Source of the DNA: an uncultured Bacteroidales bacterium
Lineage (GTDB): Bacteria > Bacteroidota > Bacteroidia > Bacteroidales > Paludibacteraceae
Assembly: GCA_946403215.1 (NCBI GenBank)
Contig: CAMIZG010000001.1
Location: 81,289 to 145,288 of the forward strand
DNA: 64,000 bases
Reading direction: 5' to 3'
Shown here piece after piece: positions 37,057-47,201 of the stretch. A program made the position numbers and the translations under genes. Numbering within the stretch: position 1 is the first letter of the stretch; each line of letters begins with the position of its first letter. The notes beneath the pieces were generated by a model. The model was not told the DNA's origin. It did not search any database and worked only from the letters and a program-made list of their open reading frames with translations.

Positions 37057-38988
37057 ATGCGCATGCGAATACGTACGTCAACACATATCATCTCTGCTCT
37101 CGGGCTGTGTGCGGCAATCATGCTGCACGCGGCTAATCTGTCTGCTGCTGACGCCAAGTTGGCAGGCATCCCGATAGGTTCGACGCCGTCGGTGGACTAT
37201 TCGACCAACCCGTTCTCGGCGACGACAAGCAAGAACCAGCCGAAAGATGCGTTTGACGGGGATTTGAACACGTTCTATGCCTCCTATGAGCGGACGTACA
37301 CGTGGGTTGGACTGGACTTGGGGCAGAAACATGTGATAACCAAAGTGGGGTGGAGTCCGAGGAACGACGGTCAAGGCGAGAAACGTGTGCAGCTGGCGGT
37401 GTTCGAAGGCGCGAACAGAGCGGACTTCATGGATGCCGTGCCCATCTATCTGAACGACAAGAAAGGCACGATAGGCAAGATGGATTATGCGGATGTGGAC
37501 TGTTCGCTGGGTTTCCGGTACGTGCGGTACGTGGGGCCGAACGATGCGCGTTGCAATGTGGCGGAGGTGGAGTTCTACGGCTATGCCGGCGAAGGTGACA
37601 GTACGCGGCTGTACAGACCGACGAACCTGCCGCTGGTGATTATCCGGACGAAAGACAGTCAGGATCCTTACGACAAGGTGAACTACATAGAAAGCGTGGT
37701 GACGATAATTAGCGGTCAGCAGTCAGCAGTCAGCGGTCAGCAGTCAGCGGTCAGCGGTCAGGTGCAAGTGCTGCGGGACAGTGCCGGCGTGCGGTTGCGG
37801 GGCAATGCATCAATGGGATTCCCGAAGAAGCCGTACCGGATAAAGTTCGCGAACAAGCATAATGTGCTGGGATCGCCCGCCAATGCGAAGAACTGGACGC
37901 TGATCAACAACTACGGCGACAAGAGCCTGATGCGTAACATCCTGGCGTTCCATGTGAGCGAGGCGGCCGATATGCCCTACACGCCGTTCTGCAAGGCCGT
38001 GGATGTGATGGTGAACGGCGAATACAAAGGCTGCTACCAGTTGTGCGACAAGATAGAGGTGAAGAAAGGCCGTGTGGATGTGAAAGAGATGAAACCGACA
38101 GATGTGTCGGGCGAGGCGCTGACGGGAGGATACCTGTGGGAAGTGGACAGCTATGCGTACAACGAACCGAACTACTTCTATACGCAGTACGGCATCGGGG
38201 TGACCATCCACTCGCCAAAGGATGACGAGATAGTGAGTGCGCAGCAGTCGTATCTGACGAACTTCTGCCAGTCGCTGGAGAACGCCGCATACAAGGCTTC
38301 GGCAAGCAACAGGTCGTGGCGGGAGTATGTGGATTATTCGACATTCGCGCGGTACTTCCTGATCAACCAGTTGTGCGGCAATCCTGACCTGTACTGGAGC
38401 ATGTACATGTACAAGCAGCGGGGTGACCAGAGAGCGTACACCGGTCCGGTGTGGGATTTTGACATAGCGTTTGACAACGACAACCGCGTCTATCCGCTGA
38501 AGAACGCCACGGATTATCTGTACGGCATAGCGGGCGAGGCGGCAACATTTGCCAAGAAGATGCTGTTCGCCGACCAACAGGCGAAAGACGATATGAAGGC
38601 GTGCTGGCACAAGATGCGCAACAACGGCATCAGCGCCGATGAACTGGCGGAGTATGTGGACGCCGTGGCAGAGGAGCTGGAGCAGTCGCAACGGCTGAAC
38701 TTCCTCAGGTGGCCCATCCTGAGCGAGTATGTGCACCAGAACCCCGTGGCATTGGGTTCGTACAGCAAGGAAGTGGAGCGGGTAAAAGAGTACCTGAAGA
38801 TGCGCGTGGGCTGGATGGACAGGAAGTTAGGCTACACGTGGCAGCCTATAGAGCAGCCGTCGGCGGTAGGGAATCAGCAATCAGACGTCAGCAATCAGCA
38901 GTCAGCGCGGAAGATTATGCGTGACGGGCAGTTGCTGATAGAACGTGAGGGGAAAACCTATATGGTGACGGGAGAGATGATAGAATAA
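37057..38988 (+). CDS. CotH-family protein with N-terminal F5/8C (discoidin)-like domain, secreted
   Basis: Signal peptide; FDGDLNTFYASYERTYTWVGLDLGQKHVITKVGWSPR; VRLRGNASMGFPKKPYRIKFANKHNVLG...WTLINNYGDKSLMRN...GYLWEVDSY; start 37057 because 37000 lies upstream of the promoter. Confidence 0.85.
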   Translation: MRMRIRTSTHIISALGLCAAIMLHAANLSAADAKLAGIPIGSTPSVDYSTNPFSATTSKNQPKDAFDGDLNTFYASYERTYTWVGLDLGQKHVITKVGWSPRNDGQGEKRVQLAVFEGANRADFMDAVPIYLNDKKGTIGKMDYADVDCSLGFRYVRYVGPNDARCNVAEVEFYGYAGEGDSTRLYRPTNLPLVIIRTKDSQDPYDKVNYIESVVTIISGQQSAVSGQQSAVSGQVQVLRDSAGVRLRGNASMGFPKKPYRIKFANKHNVLGSPANAKNWTLINNYGDKSLMRNILAFHVSEAADMPYTPFCKAVDVMVNGEYKGCYQLCDKIEVKKGRVDVKEMKPTDVSGEALTGGYLWEVDSYAYNEPNYFYTQYGIGVTIHSPKDDEIVSAQQSYLTNFCQSLENAAYKASASNRSWREYVDYSTFARYFLINQLCGNPDLYWSMYMYKQRGDQRAYTGPVWDFDIAFDNDNRVYPLKNATDYLYGIAGEAATFAKKMLFADQQAKDDMKACWHKMRNNGISADELAEYVDAVAEELEQSQRLNFLRWPILSEYVHQNPVALGSYSKEVERVKEYLKMRVGWMDRKLGYTWQPIEQPSAVGNQQSDVSNQQSARKIMRDGQLLIEREGKTYMVTGEMIE

Positions 38989-39000
38989 TTTCAAGATTTC

Positions 39001-39112
39001 AAGATTTAGAATTTCTTATCTCGGCTAAAGCCTCGAACAATCGGCTAAAGCCGTGCAAGATTTAGAATTTCTTATCTCGGCTAAAGCCTCGAACAATCGG
39101 CTAAAGCCGTGC
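39001..39112. repeat. 56-bp tandem duplication plus truncated third copy
   Basis: aagatttagaatttcttatctcggctaaagcctcgaacaatcggctaaagccgtgc repeated exactly at 39001 and 39057, then aagattta. Confidence 0.95.
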
Positions 39113-39149
39113 AAGATTTAAAATTAGAACAAAAACGAAAGAATGAACT

Positions 39150-40697
39150 ATGGATACAAGAAAAGTTAGAGTGCGTTTTGCGCCATCGCCGACAGGTGCG
39201 CTGCATATCGGCGGTGTACGTACGGCATTGTACAATTACCTGTTCGCGCGTCAGAATGACGGCGACATGCTTCTGCGCATAGAGGACACCGACTCGACAC
39301 GTTTCGTGCCGGGTGCTGAGGAATATATCTTAGAGTCATTGCGCTGGCTGGGCATAGAGATAGACGAAGGCCTGCGTATGAATGCCGAGGGAAAAGTGGA
39401 GAGCGTCGGCGACAACGGTCCGTACCGCCAGAGCGAACGCCGGGATATATACTGGGAGTATGTGCAGCAACTGCTGGACAGACATCTGGCCTATGTGGCA
39501 TTTGACACGCCTGAACAGCTGGAAGCCAAGCGCAAGGAGATACCGAACTTCCAGTACGACGCCACGACGCGAAACATGATGGACAACTCGCTGACCTGTC
39601 CGCAAGCGAAAGCGCGTGTGGAGAGCGGAGAGCAGTTTGTGGTGCGGTTCCTGGTAGAGCCGGACGAAGAGATAGTTGTGCACGACCTGATCCGCGGTGA
39701 CGTGACAATCAACTCGAACATATTGGACGACAAGGTGCTGTATAAATCCGCAGACAAGCTGCCGACATACCACCTGGCGAACATCGTTGACGACCACCTG
39801 ATGGGTATCACCCACGTTATCCGCGGCGAGGAGTGGCTGCCGAGTGCGCCGCTGCATGTGCTGCTGTACAAGGCATTCGGCTGGGAAGACACGATGCCAC
39901 AGTTCGCCCACCTGCCTCTGCTGCTCAAGCCTGACGGCAACGGCAAGCTGAGCAAGCGTGACGGTGACCGTTTGGGATTCCCGGTATTCCCGCTGGAGTT
40001 CCACAACCAGAAAGACGGTTCGGTCAGCAGCGGCTACAGAGAGAGCGGCTACTATCCGGAGGCAGTAATCAACTTCCTCGCACTGCTGGGCTGGCACGCT
40101 TCGGGTGACCAGGAGATGTTCACAATGGACGAGCTGATAGCACAGTTCTCGCTGGAAAGAGTGAGCAAGAGCGGCGCCAAGTTCGACTATGAGAAGGGCA
40201 AGTGGTTCAACCACCAGTACCTGCAGTTGCGTTCGAACGAACAGCTGGCTGAAGAGTTCCGTCCGATACTGGTAGAGAAGATAGGCGAGCGCGCCGTGAA
40301 GAGCATCGGCAAGGAGAAAGTGGCGCATATCATCGGACTGATGAAGGAGCGCGTGTCGTTCGTGAGCGAGCTGTGGGAGCAGTGCAACTTCTTCTTCGTT
40401 GCTCCGGAGGAGTATGACGAGAAGTCTCTGAAGAAACGCTGGAAAGAAGACTCGCCGAAGCATATGAAAGAGCTGTTAGTGGTACTGAAGGCACAAAAAG
40501 ACTGGAGCGCAGATGCGCTGGATGCAACCGTTCTGCCGTGGATAGAGGAGAAAGGCTACGGGCTGGGCATCGTGATGAACGCGTTCCGCATATGCCTGGT
40601 AGGTGCAGCCCGCGGACCGCATATCTGGGCGATAACGGATGTGCTCGGCAAGGATGAAGTGATCCGCCGCGTCGAAACTGCGCTGCGTTCGATTTAG
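39150..40697 (+). CDS. gltX: Glutamyl-tRNA synthetase
   Basis: [29 protein letters not shown]...[19 protein letters not shown]...[17 protein letters not shown]. Confidence 0.96.
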   Translation: MDTRKVRVRFAPSPTGALHIGGVRTALYNYLFARQNDGDMLLRIEDTDSTRFVPGAEEYILESLRWLGIEIDEGLRMNAEGKVESVGDNGPYRQSERRDIYWEYVQQLLDRHLAYVAFDTPEQLEAKRKEIPNFQYDATTRNMMDNSLTCPQAKARVESGEQFVVRFLVEPDEEIVVHDLIRGDVTINSNILDDKVLYKSADKLPTYHLANIVDDHLMGITHVIRGEEWLPSAPLHVLLYKAFGWEDTMPQFAHLPLLLKPDGNGKLSKRDGDRLGFPVFPLEFHNQKDGSVSSGYRESGYYPEAVINFLALLGWHASGDQEMFTMDELIAQFSLERVSKSGAKFDYEKGKWFNHQYLQLRSNEQLAEEFRPILVEKIGERAVKSIGKEKVAHIIGLMKERVSFVSELWEQCNFFFVAPEEYDEKSLKKRWKEDSPKHMKELLVVLKAQKDWSADALDATVLPWIEEKGYGLGIVMNAFRICLVGAARGPHIWAITDVLGKDEVIRRVETALRSI

Positions 40698-40839
40698 TTT
40701 TTTAGCGGCAACATTGTGAGCTGTGTGCGGCACAATGAACCACATTGCTCCCTTACACAGCTCGCAAATCTGCTCACTACAAAATCAAAATAGGGGAAAT
40801 AGAAATAGGATAACACAATAGAGCCAATTATTACTAACC

Positions 40840-42828
40840 ATGAGAACAAACCTGAGTTCGCATATCTCGCTGAGCCGGGTGGCGAAGAAACTGTACAAAC
40901 CCGACGATGTGTTCGAACTGTCCCGCGTCAGCAGGATGGAGAAAGTGAAGACAACCGTCTATGAGACCGGCAAGGAAGGTGCTGTGGCAGTTGCGCGGCA
41001 TATAGCCGAGCTCGTTGCACAACGTCAGAAAGAAGGCAAGAAGTTCGTGCTGAGCATGATGACCGGCCGTTCGATGCAGGACATATTCGCGGAACTGATC
41101 CGTCTGCACGATGAGGGACTGAGTTTCAGGAACGTGGTGCTGGTGGTCGGCTATGAGTATTATCCGCTTGCCACGGAGGATGCAGGCTGTCTGGGACAAC
41201 TGGAGGAACAGCTGATATCGAAAGTGGGTATCCTGCCGGCGAACGTGATAGCCATTCCCGGAACGCTGGCGAAAGAGGATATCATCGACGCTTGTGCAGC
41301 GTACGAGCGTACTATACAGGAACTGGGCGGAATAGACCTGATGCTGTTAGGTATAGGCCGCGGCGGCAACATCGCGTTCAACGAACCGGGTACACAGTTC
41401 AACAGCGAGACGCGTCTGGTGCTGCTGGACAACAACTCACGGGCGGACGCAAGCGAGCTGTTCGGTACACCGGAAGCTGTGCCGGTAAGTGCGATAACGA
41501 TAGGCATAGGCACAATCCTGCATGCCAAAGAGATAGTACTGGTGGCCTGGGGCGAGCATAAAGCCATACCGGTTGCAGCCGCCATTGAGCAGGATGCCTC
41601 GCCGGCCTGTCCGGCTTCGGCACTTCAGCTGGCATCGAACGCGCATATCTATCTTGACCTGTCGGCGGCGGACAAGCTGACGCGTATCAGCAAGCCGTGG
41701 ATGGTGACGAGCTGCGAGTGGGATGACCAGTTGATACGGAAAGCCATCGTGTGGCTGTGCCAGAAGACCGACAAGCCGATACTCAAACTGACGAACAAGG
41801 ACTATAACGACCACGGTCTGGCTGAGCTGATGACGCTGTTCGGTTCGGCGTACAACTGCAACATCAAGGTGTTCAACGACCTTCAGCACACGATAACCGG
41901 TTGGCCGGGCGGCAAGCCTAACGCCGATGACAGCAACCGTCCGGAGCGTGCCAAGCCGTTCCCGAAGAACGTAGTGATCTTCTCGCCGCACCCGGATGAC
42001 GACGTGATATCCATGGGCGGTACGTTCGCCCGCCTGATCAAGCAGGGGCATAACGTGCATATAGCCTACCAGACTTCGGGATGTATAGCGGTGTGCGACG
42101 ACGAGGTGGTTCGGTTCATGGACTTTATCAAAGGGTACAAGCAGATGCATATGCCCGAAGACAAGGTGATAGAAAAGAAGTACGACGAGTACCTGCACTT
42201 CTTCAGCAAAGAGAAGATCGGTGACCAGGATACGCGCGAGATACTGGACATCAAGGCACTTATCCGTCGCGGAGAGGCGACTGCCGCCTGCCGGCACATG
42301 GGACTGCCGCTGGATCACATCCATTTCCTGAACCTGCCGTTCTATGAGACAGGCACGATCAAGAAAGGTCCGCTGACGGAGAAGGATATACGCATTTTGG
42401 AAGACCTGCTGCTGCAGATCAAGCCAGATCAGATATTCGTAGCCGGTGACCTGGCTGACCCGCACGGAACGCACCGCGTATGTACCGATGCCGTGCTGGC
42501 GGCGATAGATGACCTGAAGGAGACTGCGGAGTGGGATGCATGGCTGAAGAACTGCCGCATATGGATGTACCGCGGCGCATGGATGGAGTGGGGAGTGGAC
42601 CTGATAGAGATGGCTGTGCCGATGTCGCCTGAAGAACTGCGGTTCAAGCGGAACTCGATACTTAAGCACCAGTCGCAGATGGAGAGTGCACCGTTCATGG
42701 GTAATGACGAGCGTCTGTTCTGGCAACGTGCCGAGGACCGGAACCATGCGACGGCGGAACTCTATGCGAAACTGGGACTCGCGAATTATGAGGCTATTGA
42801 AGCCTTCGTTCAGTACCAACCCCTGTAA
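40840..42828 (+). CDS. NagB-type glucosamine-6-phosphate deaminase fused to LmbE/PIG-L-like deacetylase domain
   Basis: N-terminal LMLLGIGRGGNIAFNEPGTQF; C-terminal NVVIFSPHPDDDVISMGGTFARLIKQGHNVHIAYQTSG, LADPHGTHRVCTDAV. Confidence 0.9.
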   Translation: MRTNLSSHISLSRVAKKLYKPDDVFELSRVSRMEKVKTTVYETGKEGAVAVARHIAELVAQRQKEGKKFVLSMMTGRSMQDIFAELIRLHDEGLSFRNVVLVVGYEYYPLATEDAGCLGQLEEQLISKVGILPANVIAIPGTLAKEDIIDACAAYERTIQELGGIDLMLLGIGRGGNIAFNEPGTQFNSETRLVLLDNNSRADASELFGTPEAVPVSAITIGIGTILHAKEIVLVAWGEHKAIPVAAAIEQDASPACPASALQLASNAHIYLDLSAADKLTRISKPWMVTSCEWDDQLIRKAIVWLCQKTDKPILKLTNKDYNDHGLAELMTLFGSAYNCNIKVFNDLQHTITGWPGGKPNADDSNRPERAKPFPKNVVIFSPHPDDDVISMGGTFARLIKQGHNVHIAYQTSGCIAVCDDEVVRFMDFIKGYKQMHMPEDKVIEKKYDEYLHFFSKEKIGDQDTREILDIKALIRRGEATAACRHMGLPLDHIHFLNLPFYETGTIKKGPLTEKDIRILEDLLLQIKPDQIFVAGDLADPHGTHRVCTDAVLAAIDDLKETAEWDAWLKNCRIWMYRGAWMEWGVDLIEMAVPMSPEELRFKRNSILKHQSQMESAPFMGNDERLFWQRAEDRNHATAELYAKLGLANYEAIEAFVQYQPL

Positions 42829-42857
42829 TGAGAATTTTGACTTTTGACTAAAACAAT

Positions 42858-44282
42858 ATGAAAAACATCACCTGTTTTGTTCCGTACCAGTCGGACCAAC
42901 AAGCACAAGCAACCATCCAGAACTTGAGCAAGCAGCCGCTCGTTGCCGAGGTGCACTACTTGAAGGGCGATATTCGCTCCACGGCGAACATGCGTTTCAT
43001 CGCCTCGCTGAGTCATACTCCTTATACGCTCATCTACACCAAATACACGACGTTGTCGTTCGTTCTGTTCGCGCTGGAGCGTATGGAGGAACTGATGGAG
43101 GACACCGGTGCTGCGATGGCTTATGCCGACCACTTCAACCAGTCGGGCGATGTGCGCACCAATGCGCCCGTCGTCGACTATCAGTTCGGTGCACTACGCG
43201 ATGATTTTGACTTCGGCTCGGTGCTGCTGTACCGCACATCAGCACTGCAGGAGGCTGTCGGACGGATGGATGTGGACTACCAGTATGCGGGACTGTACGA
43301 CCTGCGCCTGAAGGTCAGCCAGAAAGGTGCGCTGGAGCACATCAACGAGTACCTGTACTACGATGTGGAACTGGATACGAGAAAGTCCGGCGAGAAGCTG
43401 TTCGACTATGTTGATCCGAAGAACAGAGGCGTGCAGATAGAGATGGAGCAAGCCGTGACACGTCACCTGAAGGATATAGGCGGCTACCTGAAGCCGGAGT
43501 TCAAGGACGTGGACATGCAAGGCGGAGATTTTGAGTACGAGGCGTCGGTGGTTATCCCCTGCAAGAACAGGGTGCGTACGATTGAGACCGCCATTCGTAG
43601 TGCCCTCAGCCAGAAAGTAAATGCGCCATACAAGTACAATGTGATCGTTGTGGACGATAATAGCGACGATGGCACCGTAGATGCCATCAAGAAGATTGTC
43701 GCCGAAGGGCACGACAACCTGATATACATTGCACAGGACAAGAGCTGGCACGCCATCGGCGGTAACTGGAACGTGGCGCTGCACCATCCGAAATGCGGAC
43801 GGTTCGCCATCCAGCTGGACAGCGATGACACGTACTATGACGAGACAACGGTGCAGAAGTTCATTGACGCCTTCCACGATCAGAACTGCGCCATGGTGGT
43901 AGGCACCTACCGGATGACGGACTTCGACGGCAATCAGTTGCCTCCGGGAGTGATTGACCACAAGGAGTGGACGCCGGATAACGGCAGGAACAACGCCTTG
44001 CGCATCAACGGTCTGGGTGCACCGCGCGGGTTCTATACGCCGCTGCTGCGTACAATCAATTTCCCGACCACGAAGTACGGTGAGGATTATGCTGTGGGAT
44101 TGCGCGTGAGCCGCGAGTACCAGATAGGCAGGATTTATGACGTGCTGTACAACTGCCGCCGCTGGGAGGACAACTCCGATGCGAACTGCGATATAGTGGC
44201 CATGAATGCCAATAACTTCTACAAGGATCGCATCCGCACATGGGAGCTCAAGGCACGTATTGCCCTTAATAAGAAAAACTGA
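42858..44282 (+). CDS. Family 2 glycosyltransferase with extra N-terminal GT-A-like region
   Basis: EASVVIPCKNRVRTIETAIRSALSQK...NVIVVDDNSDDGTVDAI...IQLDSDDTY. Confidence 0.85.
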   Translation: MKNITCFVPYQSDQQAQATIQNLSKQPLVAEVHYLKGDIRSTANMRFIASLSHTPYTLIYTKYTTLSFVLFALERMEELMEDTGAAMAYADHFNQSGDVRTNAPVVDYQFGALRDDFDFGSVLLYRTSALQEAVGRMDVDYQYAGLYDLRLKVSQKGALEHINEYLYYDVELDTRKSGEKLFDYVDPKNRGVQIEMEQAVTRHLKDIGGYLKPEFKDVDMQGGDFEYEASVVIPCKNRVRTIETAIRSALSQKVNAPYKYNVIVVDDNSDDGTVDAIKKIVAEGHDNLIYIAQDKSWHAIGGNWNVALHHPKCGRFAIQLDSDDTYYDETTVQKFIDAFHDQNCAMVVGTYRMTDFDGNQLPPGVIDHKEWTPDNGRNNALRINGLGAPRGFYTPLLRTINFPTTKYGEDYAVGLRVSREYQIGRIYDVLYNCRRWEDNSDANCDIVAMNANNFYKDRIRTWELKARIALNKKN

Positions 44283-44308
44283 TTACTGACGGCTGACAAC
44301 TGATAACT

Positions 44309-45421
44309 ATGAACATCCGCGTCGGCATACTAACTGCACCGCACATCCGTTGCGAGAAGCACCCGAAAGGAGTGCTGCTACGCGATGTGCGTATAGGCAT
44401 AGGTTTCCATTGGGACCGTACCGAAGACCAACTCTTCGAAGGCACTATGGAGATCCGTGACAACGCCGATGGCACGCAGACCGCCATCAACACCCTTGAC
44501 GTAGAGGACTACCTGACATCCGTCATCACCTCGGAGATGTCCGCAACCTCCTCACTCGAACTACTGAAGGCACACGCCGTCATATCGCGCTCTTGGGTAC
44601 TACGCCCAATACTGGGGCGTCAGAATGTACCAGCCACGCATGGCTGGTCGGTAACCCCCAACCGCCGCATCGTATGGTACGAGCGCGATGCACACACGGG
44701 CTTTGATGTCTGTGCCGATGATCACTGCCAGCGTTACGAAGGAATAACCCGCCGCGATGCTAACCCCGAAGCCGCCAAACGGGTACGCGAGGCCGTGGAG
44801 GCAACACGAGGAGTCGTGCTCGTTGATCCTACGGCCCACAACGCCATCTGCGACACACGCTTCTACAAGTGCTGCGGCGGACGGACGGAGCTGTTCGAGA
44901 ACGCCTGGGCACCGCACCACTACAGGTATCTGGAGAGCGTGGAGTGCCCGTACTGCAAGACAAAAGATGTGCGCGTGCTCAGTCAGGTGCTTAACAACTA
45001 CGACTTTGAGACGCAGGACTTCTACCGCTGGACGGTCCGCTATACGGCAGCTGAATTATCAGACATCATTCGCGAGCGATCAGGCATTGACTTCGGACAG
45101 ATACAACTACTCACCCCCATCAAACGCGGACCGAGCGGACGAATATACGAACTGGAGATCGTTGGCGCGAAGCATCGGATGATCATTGGCAAAGAGCTGG
45201 AGATTCGCAAATGGCTCAGTCGCACCTGCCTGTATAGCTCGGCATTCGAGGTGGAGAGAGAAGGTACGAATTGGGTGTTGATGGGCAAGGGCTGGGGACA
45301 CGGAGTAGGTCTCTGCCAGATAGGAGCAGCCGTCATGGCGGATAAGGGTTACACCTACGAACAGATACTCGCCCATTACTACCCGGGCGCACAACTTAAG
45401 CAAATAATTGTTAGTCGTTAG
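44309..45421 (+). CDS. SpoIID/LytB domain protein
   Basis: VEDYLTSVITSEMSATSSLELLKAHAVISRSWVL...RFYKCCGGRTE...GKGWGHGVGLCQIGAAVMADKGYTYEQILAHYYPGAQL. Confidence 0.9.
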   Translation: MNIRVGILTAPHIRCEKHPKGVLLRDVRIGIGFHWDRTEDQLFEGTMEIRDNADGTQTAINTLDVEDYLTSVITSEMSATSSLELLKAHAVISRSWVLRPILGRQNVPATHGWSVTPNRRIVWYERDAHTGFDVCADDHCQRYEGITRRDANPEAAKRVREAVEATRGVVLVDPTAHNAICDTRFYKCCGGRTELFENAWAPHHYRYLESVECPYCKTKDVRVLSQVLNNYDFETQDFYRWTVRYTAAELSDIIRERSGIDFGQIQLLTPIKRGPSGRIYELEIVGAKHRMIIGKELEIRKWLSRTCLYSSAFEVEREGTNWVLMGKGWGHGVGLCQIGAAVMADKGYTYEQILAHYYPGAQLKQIIVSR

Positions 45422-45469
45422 CTGCTAATGGCCGATAGCCGACAGCCAATGGCCTAAATATTAACAACC

Positions 45470-47134
45470 ATGAAACATTATCTACACATTACGCTTCTTG
45501 CTGCCGCTTGTCTGTTCTTCGCTGGACAGAGTAGGGCGGACGCACCGGCAAATGTTCGGGAAGAATTGCGCATGGACAAACCGTTCGTCACCGACCAGCA
45601 GACCCAGCACGAGACACTGCCGCTGGTAGCCGCGTCAACGGACAGCTTGGTGCGCGTTACGACGAAGTACATCCACACCTACATCGACACCATCCGGGTT
45701 GTCCGCTATAGTGAGGATAGTATCCCCCGTACGGATACCGTCATCACCTATGCTGACTCCACCGACCGCCGTGGACATTACATCCAAGCGTACCTCGGTG
45801 GCGGTTATGGATCGATAGGATTCAAACTTAACCAGGATTACGGCGGCAAGGTCACCGGTTTCTTCAGTGGACGTGCGCAACTCCAATATGCGTACTTCTT
45901 CCACCAGCACTGGGGCGTAGGGGCCGGCTTGTGGTTCGAGAACCTCTCATCCACCGCCTCGCTGGCCAACGGCAAGGAGTACACCGACTTCTTCTACGGG
46001 GATCGTATTGATACCGATGGCGAACCCCACTACAACCACACCGCACGTATCTATGCCTGGAAGGAACGCGCCACCCTGTATAATCTTGCAATCCCTGTAT
46101 CCCTACAAACGCAGTGGTGGAAAGAGGATGGCGAAGTAGGCATCTTCGGCGCACTGGGTGTTGCTCCGGCGTTTGCTATTGCGCAGAACTACCGCCTGGT
46201 GGAAGGTGATGTGGAGCACTACGGCGAGTACCCGAACTGGGGTCTGAAACTCGACGGGATGGCTGATCATGAGTACGCCCGTAACACCGACGATCCCTCA
46301 CTCTACACCGGCAAACCGACCGCCAAGGGTAAGATGAATGTCAAAATGATGGCTACCGTCTTTGCTGACCTGGGAGTGTTGATCAACCTGAACCGCCAGT
46401 TGGATATGATGGTTGGTCTCTATGGGCACTTCACACCTAACAATGTGGTGACAGAAACAATCACTTCGAAGTACTTGCCTGAAGGTGCCGATGAATCTGC
46501 AGCTCCGTTCGGTTGGGCTGATGGTCAGCGCGTAGGCCCTGAAACGTTCATGGATGAGTACAAAGGGCTGTACGCCACCAACCTGCGTGTGGGCAAGACC
46601 TACCCATGGGCTGTCGGCGTCAAGGTAGGTATTCACTGGCATCACATCGCCAAACCCAAATCGCACACCGAGCAGAACTTCGACTACTTTTTCCGCCCTG
46701 ATACAACGATCCGTACCGTTGAGCGCGTAGAAACAGAACTCGTGGAGCGCATCGATACATTTAAGCGTGCACCCCAAATGGAGATCAAGCTCATCCAGAA
46801 GAAGGTGGACAAACTCAACAAGATCTACTTTGCTTTCGATAGTTACACCTTGAACAGCAAATCCAAGAAGTACCTGCGTGATATCTACGCCATCCTCAAG
46901 GAGGTGCCCAACCATATTATCATCGGTGGTCACGCTTCCGAGGAAGGTCAGGTGGAGTACAACGAACGACTCGCGCTCAACCGCGCACAGGCAGTTAAGA
47001 ACTACCTCGTACAACTCGGCATCCCCGAGCCGCAACTCGAGGTCAAGAACTACGGCGCACGTGTACACAACGAGGAACGTGTGGATAACAACATATCCCT
47101 CGACCGCCGCGTCGAAATCGTCATAATGGAATAA
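45470..47134 (+). CDS. OmpA family outer-membrane protein (copy 1)
   Basis: Signal peptide; beta-barrel-like N-terminus; KIYFAFDSYTLNSKSKKYLRDIYAILKEVPNHIIIGGHASEEGQVEYNERLALNRAQAVKNYLVQLGI. Confidence 0.9.
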   Translation: MKHYLHITLLAAACLFFAGQSRADAPANVREELRMDKPFVTDQQTQHETLPLVAASTDSLVRVTTKYIHTYIDTIRVVRYSEDSIPRTDTVITYADSTDRRGHYIQAYLGGGYGSIGFKLNQDYGGKVTGFFSGRAQLQYAYFFHQHWGVGAGLWFENLSSTASLANGKEYTDFFYGDRIDTDGEPHYNHTARIYAWKERATLYNLAIPVSLQTQWWKEDGEVGIFGALGVAPAFAIAQNYRLVEGDVEHYGEYPNWGLKLDGMADHEYARNTDDPSLYTGKPTAKGKMNVKMMATVFADLGVLINLNRQLDMMVGLYGHFTPNNVVTETITSKYLPEGADESAAPFGWADGQRVGPETFMDEYKGLYATNLRVGKTYPWAVGVKVGIHWHHIAKPKSHTEQNFDYFFRPDTTIRTVERVETELVERIDTFKRAPQMEIKLIQKKVDKLNKIYFAFDSYTLNSKSKKYLRDIYAILKEVPNHIIIGGHASEEGQVEYNERLALNRAQAVKNYLVQLGIPEPQLEVKNYGARVHNEERVDNNISLDRRVEIVIME

Positions 47135-47149
47135 CCTCAATAGCACAAT

Positions 47150-47187
47150 CTAACGATTTAACAGTTTAACAATTTAACGGTTTAACA
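47150..47187. repeat. Quasi-decameric intergenic repeat
   Basis: taacgatttaacagtttaacaatttaacggtttaac. Confidence 0.75.
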
Positions 47188-47201
47188 AAAAATCAGAGAT
47201 T

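Noticed and set aside
37810-38736. 308-aa minus-strand ORF opposite the CotH gene
   Set aside because: Shadow ORF with His/Val/Leu-rich low-information sequence.
39001-39120. CRISPR-like array
   Set aside because: The two 56-bp copies are directly adjacent with no unique spacers, and no cas genes are nearby.
39336-40463. 375-aa minus-strand ORF opposite gltX
   Set aside because: Antisense shadow ORF; gltX motifs are unambiguous on the plus strand.
41437-42819. 460-aa minus-strand ORF opposite nagB-lmbE
   Set aside because: Shadow ORF of a GC-rich, codon-biased gene; no recognisable domain, and the plus strand is clearly coding.
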